Assembly: GCA_001579985.1 (NCBI GenBank)
Contig: LRSR01003999.1
Span: 1 to 20,486 of the forward strand
Length of the DNA stretch: 20,486 nt
From: Hypsibius dujardini
Taxonomy: Eukaryota > Tardigrada > Eutardigrada > Parachela > Hypsibiidae
Direction: 5' to 3'
Shown here piece after piece: positions 1-8,234 of the stretch. Each line of letters begins with the position of its first letter. Positions within the stretch are counted from its first letter, which is position 1. Below the pieces are notes generated by a model. It was not told the origin of the DNA, searched no databases, and was given only the letters and a program-made list of their open reading frames with translations. Made by a program: the position numbers and the translations under genes.

Positions 1-360
1 CCGACTGAACATCGACTGAACCGGCTGAACTCCAACAAAACTGAACAGTTCACCATTTCAGTATCCGTTATCCGTAATCAAAATTGATGTCGGTTTCAAG
101 CAACGACCCCAGCGGTGAAAAAGACTGAAAAGTCTTACTTTATCGACTGTGTTTGCAGTAATGTACATTGTTAAGTATGGCATTTTGGGGGATGCAATAA
201 TGGTGTTTCAAATTATTTCAAAACACGGCGAAATATGTGCCAAACAATATTTTCAAAACGGTTTTAGCATTTACGCAAAGATTCCCGAAAATCCCGTTTT
301 CGCCATTCACCACATTGAGAAGACTGGAACAATATCCAAGCAGTAATATACCATGGTTCG
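1..360. other. Unassigned sequence with short CGACTGAAC-like repeats
   Basis: The first 60 bases contain three imperfect copies of a CGACTGAAC-like word, and related TGAAA/GACTGAAAAG words recur near 113-133. A 65-codon open frame at 149-346 has no recognisable motif, and I do not call it a gene. I see no RNA gene or promoter here. Confidence 0.4.
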
Positions 361-399
361 TCAAGCGTTAGATGTTAATGTGCTGACTGTTGTGGTCGA

Positions 400-1030
400 C
401 TGATTGCTTATAAGTTTATACAACTCGTAAGTGGATTGATCGATTGATTGATGATTGAATTGATTGATTGAATTGATAGATTGAATTGATTGACTGAATT
501 GATTGATTGAATTGATTGATTTGATTGTTAGGAGAATTGGTTGAAAGGGGGATAGATTGATTGATTGATTGTTAGGAAAATTGATTGATTGTCTCATAGG
601 GGAATTGATTGATTGAAAAGGGGATGGATTGATTGATTTAAAGCGAAACTGATTGACAGACAGATAGATTGATAAATTGATTGATAGGCTAATTGATTGA
701 TTGACTAAACTTCGTTTGGTGAATAACGGCTCGATTGTTTGATTGATAGATTTGATTCTCTTCTGTCCTATTAAATTTTGAGTGTTTCAATTTTTTTGTT
801 TAAAAAAGGTTCGATTGTCTGATTGACTAAATTTGGTTTTTTTTGTTTATGGTTTCATAGATTGAATGTTTGAGCAAGTCTTATTCTGCTAATCTAAGCT
901 TGAGTGATTGATTGAGTGAATATTTAATAATTATGTTATGTTCATTTCAGTTTTGATAAATTGATTGAGTGAGTCAGTTCTTTATTAGGACTCAAGGCTC
1001 GTTTGATTGATTGGTTCTGTTTGTTTGTTT
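400..1030. repeat. GATT-rich low-complexity tract
   Basis: The + strand is dominated by interrupted (GATT)n runs, with variants such as GAATTGATTGATTG. The repeat is heavily degenerate, with AT-rich single-copy inserts near 760-960. On the - strand it reads as an asparagine/serine/isoleucine-rich open frame, which is a by-product of the repeat and not a gene. The same motif returns at 1480-2150 and, on the opposite strand, as CAAT at 17309-17333. Confidence 0.85.
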
Positions 1031-1138
1031 TTTTGTCAGTGTGTGTTTCTGTCTGTCTGTCTGTCTGTCTAACTGTCTGTTTGTCAGCGTATCTAATTGT
1101 CTAGTGTGCGTTCGTCTGTCTCTCTGTCCGCCTGTCTT
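1030..1138. repeat. Degenerate CTGT microsatellite
   Basis: This tract has runs of CTGT with interruptions. It is the first of six CTGT-type tracts in the window; the others are near 3020-3081, 4608-4690, 18654-18732, 19199-19375 and 20393-20486. Confidence 0.8.
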
Positions 1139-1169
1139 TTTTACTAGCTGAACTACTTTACAGCTTGAA

Positions 1170-1375
1170 GCGCCGGCAGGGGGGGTACGGGGGGCAGAGC
1201 CCCCCGCTTGGGGGTTGAGGGGGCGAAGCCCCCTCAGTCAATCAATAAATATCAATAGATTCTTTTTAAAGTGTTTTACAATGATTGATGCATTATATTG
1301 AAGTAAGCATTTTCAGTGTGCGGGAAAGAGGCAAGAGCGCGCAGCCTGAGTCTTTTCCCATTTGGTACGAGTGCG
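1170..1375. repeat. Dispersed GC-rich hairpin repeat, copy 1
   Basis: This copy aligns with 2153-2363. It opens with G runs and two strong hairpins: a 7-bp stem of G6C pairing with GC6 around an AGA loop (1189-1205), and a 9-bp stem around a GAA loop (1216-1236). After these come a shared AT-rich middle with TCAGTCAATC and TAGATTCTTTT words, then a GCGCGC-rich end that includes GAGTC and TTTGG words. Similarity fades just after GAGTGCRA. Four G runs between 1178 and 1223 could also form a G-quadruplex. This looks like a small non-coding dispersed repeat of unknown class. Confidence 0.7.
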
Positions 1376-1479
1376 ACCGCGCGGAGCGCGCGCAGCACGA
1401 GTTTAGAATTATGTTTGTATTCTATGTCGAATGCGTAGTAACTGAAACATGTTTTGGAATGAACGAGCGATGATCGTTT

Positions 1480-2150
1480 CATCGACTGATAGGTGGATTG
1501 ATTGATTGTAAGGTGAATTTATTGGTTGTTAGGTGAATTGATTGTTTGATTTAAAGGTCGAACGATTGATAGGTGAATTGATTGATTGAAAGACTGGCTG
1601 TTTATTCGCTTGAGTGCATGATTTATTGATTGAGTGATTCACTTCCTTTGTTTGAACAAAGCTCAATTAATTGTTTGCACAAATTTGGTTTTGTTTTATA
1701 AAGTGATTATATAGTATTATAAAGTGTTTGATTGATAGGTGAATTGATTGATTGACAAGTGGATTGATTGATTGATTGATAGGTGGATTGATTTCTTGTT
1801 TTGATCGTTTGATCGTTTGAAAGGTGGATTGATCGATTGGGTGACAGGTTGATCGATTCTTCGATTGATTGTTGGATTGATCGATCGGTTGCTTGATGAA
1901 ATGACTCACCGATTGGGTAATTGATCGATAGATTGATTGATTGATTGGCGGATTGTTTGTTAAAGTATCAGTCGCATTTGACTGATAAATTGATCGTCTG
2001 ATTGAACGATTGCTTGGTGGAATGATTGATTGAAAGGTGAATTGCTTGGATTGATTGATCGATGGATTGATCGATGAAGTGATCGACTGATTGGCTAATA
2101 GATTGATTGATCGATTGATTGGCGGATTGTTTGATTGATTTATCATTAGG
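1480..2150. repeat. GATT-rich low-complexity tract
   Basis: This is a continuation of the GATT-type tract on the far side of the first GC-rich repeat. It is interspersed with GATC and ATAGGTGAATTG words, the latter recurring as a loose longer-period unit. The long - strand open frame here (1667-2146) is almost entirely N, Q, S, I, P and R, and reflects the repeat. Confidence 0.8.
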
Positions 2151-2152
2151 CG

Positions 2153-2363
2153 ACAGTGAGGTTACGGGGGGCGGAATCCCACGCTTGGGGGTTGAGGGGG
2201 CTAAGCCCCCTCAGTCAATCTATAAAAATCATTAGATTCTTTTAAAACTCTTCAACATCCATTGATGCATTGTATCAAGGTAATTATTTTTTATGTTCGG
2301 GAACGAGGGCCAGCGCGCGAAGCGCGCGCAGCTCGAGTCTTTCCTTGTTTGGCATGAGTGCAA
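2153..2363. repeat. Dispersed GC-rich hairpin repeat, copy 2
   Basis: This copy has the same orientation and order of blocks as 1170-1375. The second hairpin keeps its GGGGGC/GCCCCC stem but has a TAA loop instead of GAA. The first hairpin is degraded (GGAATCCC in place of the perfect stem). The GCGCGC block is longer and itself palindromic, with GCGCGC on both sides of GAA near 2314-2329. Confidence 0.7.
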
Positions 2364-2399
2364 GTAATTACTGCAATAAATACTATCCATATTTGAAAT

Positions 2400-2580
2400 A
2401 AAATAAATTTCACGTTTACTTTTCACTGTTCATCATTATCATCAATATTCGCAATATAGGTACCGACAAAAGGTCGGACAAACACAGTACATGTTATTGG
2501 ATCCCCCTAACCTTCTAAAGGTGCGGGGGCTTACATATGCTTTCACCGACTAGTCGTCGGAAAAAGGTTATGTCTTGTAA
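2400..2580 (+). repeat. Structured dispersed repeat, copy 1 (three hairpins)
   Basis: This aligns with 16845-17007 just past the Helitron gene. Three stem-loops occur in the same order in both copies. H1 is CCGAC/GTCGG here and CCGA/TCGG there. H2 (2503-2529) is identical in both: C5 and G5 outer stem, TA opposite GC, ACCTT/AAGGT inner stem, CTA loop. H3 is CTTT..CCGAC/GTCGG..AAAG here, versus a different TTACC/GGTAA stem there. Both copies end near GTCTTGTAA. Structure is kept while H3 sequence changes, which suggests a folded functional end or a structured RNA. Whether it belongs to the Helitron is inference. Confidence 0.65.
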
Positions 2581-2775
2581 TATAGTAACAAACGCACTTC
2601 AAACATTTAAAAATGTGACTGACTCAACTTTTGGATAGTCGAGTAGCTCGCCAACTCGGATTTCAGAATCCGAAGAGAAAAAGAATGTTAATGTCCAGTT
2701 AGGACCCGAGCGGTCAAGTTTTGATAATTTTGTTCTTTTCCGGGCCTTGATAAACGGCTTGAAATCGGTATGTGT
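2581..2775. other. Unassigned single-copy sequence
   Basis: This stretch has mixed base composition, with short inverted words such as CTCGGATTTCAGAATCCGAAG near 2655-2675. I see no credible coding frame. Confidence 0.3.
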
Positions 2776-2940
2776 GTTCGTGGCTTAGTGGTTTGTACAG
2801 GATCTTATTGTATATCATGCATTTGCTTTGAAACAGGTATACTTCAATAGGTGCGTCTCAGTAAAAGTGTGATGTTTCTACAGGTAGTCATAACCTTGCA
2901 GGAGGTGCACGGTTCGTTCCCCAGTCTGAACCTTTTTTTT
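2776..2940 (+). other. tRNA-like or tRNA-derived SINE-like sequence
   Basis: An A-box-like word TGGCTTAGTGG is at 2781-2791 and a B-box-like word GGTTCGTTCCC at 2911-2921. A run of eight T follows at 2933-2940, as expected of a polymerase III terminator. GTTCG at 2776-2780 can pair with TGAAC at 2926-2930, like an acceptor stem. The two boxes are about 120 bases apart, too far for an ordinary tRNA, and the T stem has two mispairs. It could be a decayed tRNA with an insertion, a SINE head, or chance. Confidence 0.3.
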
Positions 2941-3084
2941 CAATTGCCCTAAAATTTGTATTCCAAGTATTTACTGTTAAAAATCTCCCTATCTTTCTCT
3001 TATTCGGTCTTTCGTTCCATCTGTTTGTCTTTCTGTCTTTTTTTTCGGATTCTCTGTCCTTTTGTCTTTCTGTCTCTCTGTATT

Positions 3085-4605
3085 TGCCGGGAACCTCGGG
3101 GAAAAAAACTGCCGCGACCACTTCCACACTGAAGATTTCAACACTGCCAGCAAACAGGTGCGTTCGTGTCGAGGAGGTCGCGGCGATTTTCTTCCCCGAA
3201 GTTCCCTGCATTGTGCTTTTCAGGGTAAATAAGCCTTGGCGGAGCTTAAGTACGCCATCACGCGATTGGTTCTGGCTTCCAACCGGAAGTACGTGCGATG
3301 GAGGTTCGGCTAAGATGTTACAGTGGTGTGCCGGTGGGGGGCTTCAATCGACTGATTGATTGAAAATACGGATTTTTGTTTTACGTGCCACACGCCGGTT
3401 GATTGATTGAAATTATTTGACCGGCATGCAAAACGAAAATCCGTATTTTCGATCAATCAATCGATCTAGGCCCCCCACCGACGCACCACTGTCACATCTG
3501 TGCCGAAACCCATCGCATGCACTTCCGGTTCGACGCAGATCCCGAACCAATCGCCTGATGGCGTACTAAAGTTCCGCCAAGGCTGATTTGTCTTGAAAAG
3601 TAAAATGCCGGGAACTTCGGGGAAGAAAACTGCCGCAACCTCTTCAAAACTGAAGACTTCAACTCTGCCAGCAAAAAGGTGCGTTCGTGTCGAGGAGGTC
3701 GCGGCGGTTTTCTTCCCCGAAGCTCACCGCATTGTGTTTTTTAGGGATAATCTGCCTCAACGGGACTTGAGAGTACTACCACCCGATTGGTTCGGGATCT
3801 GGCGCTCACTCGGAAGTGCGTGCGATGGAGGTTCGGATAAGATGTGACAGTGGTGCGTCGGTGGGAGGCTTAGATCGATTGATTGATCGAAAATCCGTAT
3901 TTTCAATCAATCAATCGATCTAGGCCCCCCACCGACGCACCACTGTCACATTTGTGCCGGAACTCATCGCATGCACTTCCGGTTCGACGCCAGATCCCGA
4001 AACAATCGCGTGATGGCGTACTAAAGTTCCGCCAAGGCTGATTTGCCTTGAAAAGCACAATGTCAGGAACTTCGGGGAAGAAAACTGCCGCGACCTCTTC
4101 AAAACTGAAAACTTCAACTCTGCCAGCAAAAAGGTGCGTTCGTGTCGAGGAGGTCGCGGCGGTTTTCTTCCCCGAAGCTCACCGCATTGTGGTTTTCAGG
4201 TATAATCTGCCTCAACGAGACTTGAGAGCACCACCACCCGATTGGTTCGGGGTCTGGCGTCCAACTGGAAGTGCGTGCGATGGAGGTTCGGCACAGATGA
4301 TACAATGGTGCGTCGGTGGGGGGCTTCAATTGATTGATTGATTGAAAATACAGATTTTTCTTTTGCGTGCCACACGGCCGATGATTGATTGAAATTATTT
4401 GAGAGGCACGCAAAACGAAAATCCGTATTTTCGATCAATCAATCGATCGAAACCTTTCATGAACGCACCACTGAAAGAGCTGTGCTGAAATCACCTCTCA
4501 CGCACTTCCGGTTGGACGCCTGAAAGCACAATACCGGGAACTTAGGAGGAGAAAATCGCCGCGATCTCGACACGACCGCACCTTCTTGCTGCAAATCCCA
4601 TTTTT
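3085..4605. repeat. Tandem array of long nested palindromes (foldback array)
   Basis: Two kinds of palindrome alternate: A (3085-3210, 3605-3731, 4061-4186, and a partial, inverted A at 4532-4605) and B (3211-3605, 3731-4061, 4187-4532). A arms are about 35 bp around a 55-bp centre. B arms are 160-170 bp and could fold into very long hairpins. The A-to-A period is 520 then 456 bp. B1 and B3 have an extra inner hairpin in the loop (around TACGTGCC and GGCATGCA words) that B2 lacks, as expected of slippage deletion. B3 has lost part of its right arm. Both strands carry look-alike open frames (PGTSGKK, FFPE) because of the symmetry, and these are not genes. CTGT-rich sequence lies on both sides. 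Confidence 0.85.
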
Positions 4606-4607
4606 GG

Positions 4608-4672
<65 letters not shown>

Positions 4673-4695
4673 CTCTGTCTCTCTGTTTTTCAGTC
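4606..4695. repeat. CTGT microsatellite
   Basis: An almost uninterrupted (CTGT)n run starts near 4610 and decays into CTCTCTGT and TTTT-rich sequence. It abuts the last partial palindrome of the array. Confidence 0.9.
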
Positions 4696-4970
4696 TGTTT
4701 TATTATGAGATTTTTGTGTCTATCAAATATTTTTCTTGTTTTACTATGTTTGTTTTTGGTCCTACGTAGATTTCACATCAACTGTAGTTCCCTTGTTCTT
4801 CGCGAATCAACAATTCCTGTATTGAAATGGCGGTATGTAAGTAGGAAATTAACAAATCCGCGCCAATCTGAAATAAGTTAGTGATTGATTTCCTATTTTA
4901 AATTTCGTTTATAACATGGATGGCATAAGGTAATTTTGGTTTACCGATTTGTTTAGTTTAAGGATCTGTG
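4696..4970. other. AT-rich spacer with a possible first-exon end
   Basis: This is AT-rich sequence. ATGGCG at 4827-4832 is followed directly by a good donor-like word, GTATGTAAGT. It could be the end of a tiny first coding exon (Met-Ala) for a downstream gene, but nothing else supports that. I see no other feature. Confidence 0.25.
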
Positions 4971-4974
4971 CAAA

Positions 4975-4997
4975 GGTGAGGAAACTTGTTCCAATCC
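4975..4997 (+). repeat. Conserved-core hairpin, copy 1
   Basis: The core GAGGAAACTTGTTCCAA is at 4978-4994, with one change in the loop (ACTTG, elsewhere ACGTG). The inner stem is GGAA/TTCC. A short GG/CC pair flanks the core. This is the weakest of the five copies, with the shortest outer stem. Confidence 0.55.
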
Positions 4998-5017
4998 GAT
5001 GCCTCTTCCAGTCTGAG

Positions 5018-5056
5018 TCTGGCCTGTGAGGAAACGTGTTCCAATACCAGGTCAGG
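5018..5056 (+). repeat. Conserved-core hairpin, copy 2
   Basis: The core is at 5028-5044. The outer stem pairs CTGGCCTG (5019-5026) with CAGGTCAG (5048-5055), eight consecutive pairs including one G-T wobble. The stem sequence is unrelated to that of the other copies. Confidence 0.65.
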
Positions 5057-5094
5057 TCTCCACCAGATGAACTATAATATATAATTCAACATAC

Positions 5095-5129
5095 TTGTCA
5101 AGGCGAGGAAACGTGTTCCAAGCCAACAA
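5095..5129 (+). repeat. Conserved-core hairpin, copy 3
   Basis: The core is at 5105-5121. GGC (5102-5104) pairs with GCC (5122-5124) directly against the core. A further TTGT/ACAA pairing (5095-5098 with 5126-5129) lies beyond a small internal loop. Confidence 0.6.
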
Positions 5130-5218
5130 AATAATCAATCAATAGGTCAGACTGTAGGTCAGGGTTCAGGTACTTGTTCCGGCGCTGTCTTCAAAAACAA
5201 CAAATAATTTAAGGTAAG

Positions 5219-5245
5219 CTGGGGAGGAAACGTGTTCCAATCCAG
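5219..5245 (+). repeat. Conserved-core hairpin, copy 4
   Basis: The core is at 5224-5240. CTGG (5219-5222) pairs with CCAG (5242-5245), and a possible G-T pair at 5223/5241 would extend the stem to the core. Confidence 0.6.
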
Positions 5246-5861
5246 AAATAGGGATCTTATTATTTATTCCGATCGATTTCTTTCGAAATTAGTTTAGTTT
5301 ATTTGTCTCATCCATAATTTTATTCCAGAGGGACGCTGATCAACTGTTCTCGTGGACATTGTGATTATTTTGTCCAATCTTTTTTTTTATTGTATATTAT
5401 GGGATGGCATAACTAAGAATTGTTGATATGTGAAATTCCAGAGTTTAAAATTTGCTTGTCTGTGTCACGCGGTAACAATTATGCTTTTATAGGTTGTCCT
5501 CTAGTTGCCTTGTTGCCTGCCTCTCTCTGTAAAATATTTCCAAGTCGCAGCCTCAATTACGTTGCGTATCTTTTTATGGAGTCAGTTTTCTACCCGTCGG
5601 TTTTGGAAAATCTTGTCACATTTTTGCCCTTTTCAACTGTCAACTGTTTTGCTACCTATCTAGCCGCCATCCCGCAGTATTAGAACTAGAATTCGTATTA
5701 CCACTAGACTTTGTTATAATTCTTGTAAAAACTACATTTTTGCCTTTTTCAATTTCTTTTTTTACGTTTCCTTTTTCTGCGCAACCTTTTCTTTTGCTCT
5801 ATTTCCATGCTTTGTAGCTCAAGTTTTCACCAGCTACCATCTCGGCTTTTTTCTACCCTAG
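5246..5861. other. AT-rich spacer ending in a likely 3' splice site
   Basis: This is AT/T-rich sequence. An 87-codon open frame at 5420-5683 lacks any recognisable motif and has the composition of non-coding DNA, so I do not call it. The last bases (5844-5861) form a pyrimidine tract ending in CCCTAG, a plausible intron acceptor for the reading frame that opens at 5862. Confidence 0.4.
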
Positions 5862-6665
5862 AGTCGGGGAACGTTCCACATCTCTGAGCAGACATCCGGC
5901 GACGAGAAGGACGCTAGAGCCAAGCCGGGCGTCGCTGTCGTTCATGGTTGGACGAATGCGCCGGTCCATTGCTTCGGCACTAGCATGATGCGTTCTTGCG
6001 TTCGGCGGATGAACTGTCTCAAGGGTGCTGACGTCCACGTCAACAGCTTTGGCGGGGCGAGGTTGATTACGGTTTTCTCTCAGTTGCGACAAGCCGTACG
6101 CGGTGGTGGCTGGCGCAAGCCGGGAGCAGAGCGCAAGCTCATTGTTCTGGAGGGTGGAACAAACGACATTCACAGGCGGGCGCTCGACTGGAAGACTGGT
6201 GAATTCAATTTGGCGCTGATTCACATGGACGTTGAATCACTCGTCAATACCATCAAAACTGGCGTGGCTGAGTTTCGGGGAGTGTCTCAGAAGTTTCTGC
6301 TTGTCGGTGTGATGGACCGGTTTGACAGCCGATCGGCAGCAGATGCTGCTGCAAATCCTTCCGTTACCGAGGCTGAGTTTCAGTTCTTGCGTCGCGTCGG
6401 AATTCGTTTTTTCAACGAGAAGATTAGCCAGTGGGTTAAGAGCGGAGATTCTGCAGTGGCTGGTGTTCACTTTGTGGACATCTGGAAGCTTGGTGACTTC
6501 GTTGAGGAGGATCTTGTTGGTCGCGGTGGTTATGGAGTTCACTGTCGTTACGTGCCTACCAGCGAGCAGCGCAGCCAGCCGCGGTCCACTTATGATCCGC
6601 GGATGAAGTATCAGAACGTCATCCGGGAAGAAGCTCAGCGGATGGTGGACAAGAAGGGCCTCTAA
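5862..6665 (+). CDS. SGNH-hydrolase-like protein, terminal exon
   Basis: The frame is open from a stop at 5859-5861 to a TAA at 6663-6665 (267 codons) and starts right after a good splice acceptor, so it is probably the last exon. The first ATG inside is at 5985. Blocks typical of the SGNH (GDSL-like) esterase fold can be seen in order: CFGTSMMRS (block I position, with Thr where Asp is usual, nucleophile Ser kept), SFGGARL (block II glycine), VLEGGTNDI (block III G-x-N-D), and a C-terminal GYGVHCRY that may hold the catalytic His. Family function would be hydrolysis of ester or acyl groups; the substrate is unknown. Base composition is much richer in GC than the flanks, as for real coding DNA. 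Conserved-core hairpins lie upstream (four) and downstream (one). It may be a host gene or transposon cargo. The SGNH call is by motif only. Confidence 0.55.
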   Translation, partial: SRGTFHISEQTSGDEKDARAKPGVAVVHGWTNAPVHCFGTSMMRSCVRRMNCLKGADVHVNSFGGARLITVFSQLRQAVRGGGWRKPGAERKLIVLEGGTNDIHRRALDWKTGEFNLALIHMDVESLVNTIKTGVAEFRGVSQKFLLVGVMDRFDSRSAADAAANPSVTEAEFQFLRRVGIRFFNEKISQWVKSGDSAVAGVHFVDIWKLGDFVEEDLVGRGGYGVHCRYVPTSEQRSQPRSTYDPRMKYQNVIREEAQRMVDKKGL

Positions 6666-6710
6666 TTTAGTTTACAATCTGAGTCGGGATTTCGCTTAGC
6701 CTTTTTTATA

Positions 6711-6746
6711 ATAGCCGGGGAGGAAACGTGTTTCAAACCGGCTGTA
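6711..6746 (+). repeat. Conserved-core hairpin, copy 5
   Basis: The core GAGGAAACGTGTTTCAA is at 6720-6736. The single change (C to T) still permits G-U pairing in the inner stem. The outer stem ATAGCCGG/CCGGCTGT (6711-6718 with 6738-6745) gives eight pairs with one G-T wobble. It lies about 50 bases past the SGNH-like stop codon, so it may sit in that transcript's 3' untranslated region. Confidence 0.65.
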
Positions 6747-7979
6747 ACATCCCATTAAATCTGTCACTAAGAAAAATTCGGTCGTTTTGGCGAATGAGCG
6801 GGAGGCGATGAGGGATAGAAGGGGAGTTGGGAAGAGAAAGGTTCTTGGGACAGCAGATCAAAAAAACTGTCGTAAAAAGTATGAAACGCAAGAACTGAAG
6901 CTGAGATTAGGCCGGCGGAAAGATAAGAGAAATAAATTGTGGTGGAGAAGAGCAGTGGGAGATAATTGATTAAAAGGAGAGGTAATGGGGAGACGTCTAG
7001 CTGCACATCCATGCAGCGATAATTCTAACGCAGGGATGACGTGGATTTATGCGGGGGTTAAATAGGGAGACATTTCATTCGTTTAATATTCTTGTAGCTT
7101 TAAATTAAAAGATTTAGGGGTGAGAAGTTTCTCATAGGTTACGTCGGAGGAGAGGGGAAGCAAGATAAGTTGAGGTTGGAAAAAAGAACGGTTGAAAAGT
7201 TTGGTGTGAATCGTTTTGATAGATAAATTAAAGGAGGCGGTGAGAATTGAAGAGGGTAAGACTTTTGGTTCCGTCTTAAGGCAGCAATAATTTCTAATTC
7301 TGAGGGGGTGAAGTGGGTGGAGGCGGGTCTTCTTTCGGAAGCACTTCACAAACTTAGTATCCTAGTAGCTAAAAGGGTGAAAGTGTTAGGAACTCCAAGC
7401 CTTAAATTTCCAATTACTTCAGTCTCGTCCCGCAGCTACGCGCCAATCCGAAGTTATTACCCCCATCGAAACTCCGTTCGGAACGTCAACGAAATTTGAT
7501 CCCAACCTTGTGCAGCCTGTCGACTACCGCAACTACCACGCGTTCGTAAGGTCTCTTCTGCTTCCCGTTGGAGCCACCGATTTTTAGCAGTATTTTGGCG
7601 CGATCTCTCAACTGATATTGGAATGTTCTGATCTGCTGATAATCTCGATTAGCACTAGCGCCTATTTCACATCGCCAAAAATCGTTTTCTCCGCGCGTTA
7701 GGACTTATTATCATAACAGCTACGAAGATCTTTACTTTAGAAGATGTTACGAAGATCTTTACTAGACGTCATACCGCTTTAGAATTTTTATAAACGTTTT
7801 CCATAAACATTAATGTTGCTTAAATGTAGTTTTTGATAAAATAAACGGTCAAATTTCGATTATGTTTGAGGTGGGGCAAAGTAAGTCGGGGTAGGATCAG
7901 TTAGTAAACACCTCCATTACAGATATCATTTCAAAACTTCAAAGGCTTAAATGATGGTTTTGAGAATACTTCTGTTGCA
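6747..7979. other. Non-coding spacer upstream of the Helitron gene
   Basis: Bases 6790-7330 are strikingly purine-rich on the + strand, which makes pyrimidine-rich open frames on the - strand that I do not believe. A small palindrome GCTGCA/TGCAGC sits at about 7001-7018. A 16-bp direct repeat, TACGAAGATCTTTACT, occurs at 7721-7736 and 7748-7763. A donor-like GTAAGT at 7881 and an acceptor-like TTCTGTTGCAG ending at 7980 could bound an intron in the Helitron leader. The Helitron 5' end must lie somewhere in or before this stretch, but I could not place it. Confidence 0.4.
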
Positions 7980-8234
7980 GTGGATAAATTGTCATGGCTT
8001 GTAAAAGCTTGCAGTAGGGAATTTTTTACAATGCGATTTTCACAAATGCAACTAATTACTTCATTGTCTGCGTTTAGATTAACTCTGTATGAGCTTTATA
8101 TTTGCGGTTTGCCTGTTCTACGGGCGGACTCCGCCGTGCTGCACCTTGAATTATGGCTTCCATATTCCAACAGTCTCCAGGCAAATGTAATCTCAATAAT
8201 CCCTCTTAAACATTTGTTCCTTTCGTTTGTTTAC

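Noticed and set aside
149-346. Frame with GDAIMVFQ as a possible upstream CENP-X exon
   Set aside because: Only a few residues resemble the family, there are no fitting splice sites, and the distance is 17 kb.
361-597. Asparagine/serine-rich - strand open frame (and a like one at 1667-2146)
   Set aside because: It is a direct translation of the degenerate GATT repeat, with no other evidence of coding.
2503-2529. Possible twister ribozyme (C5-TAACC ... GCGGGGG)
   Set aside because: The inner stem is closed by a three-base loop, leaving no room for the conserved internal loops and pseudoknots of twister; no hammerhead core (CTGATGA/GAAA) is near either.
2888-4438. Look-alike open frames on both strands (PGTSGKK, RVEEVAA, FFPE)
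   Set aside because: They arise because the array is palindromic, so both strands give the same peptides. Frames are short and broken at each unit.
5420-5683. 87-codon + strand open frame
   Set aside because: No motif, AT-rich non-coding composition, and no splice or promoter context.
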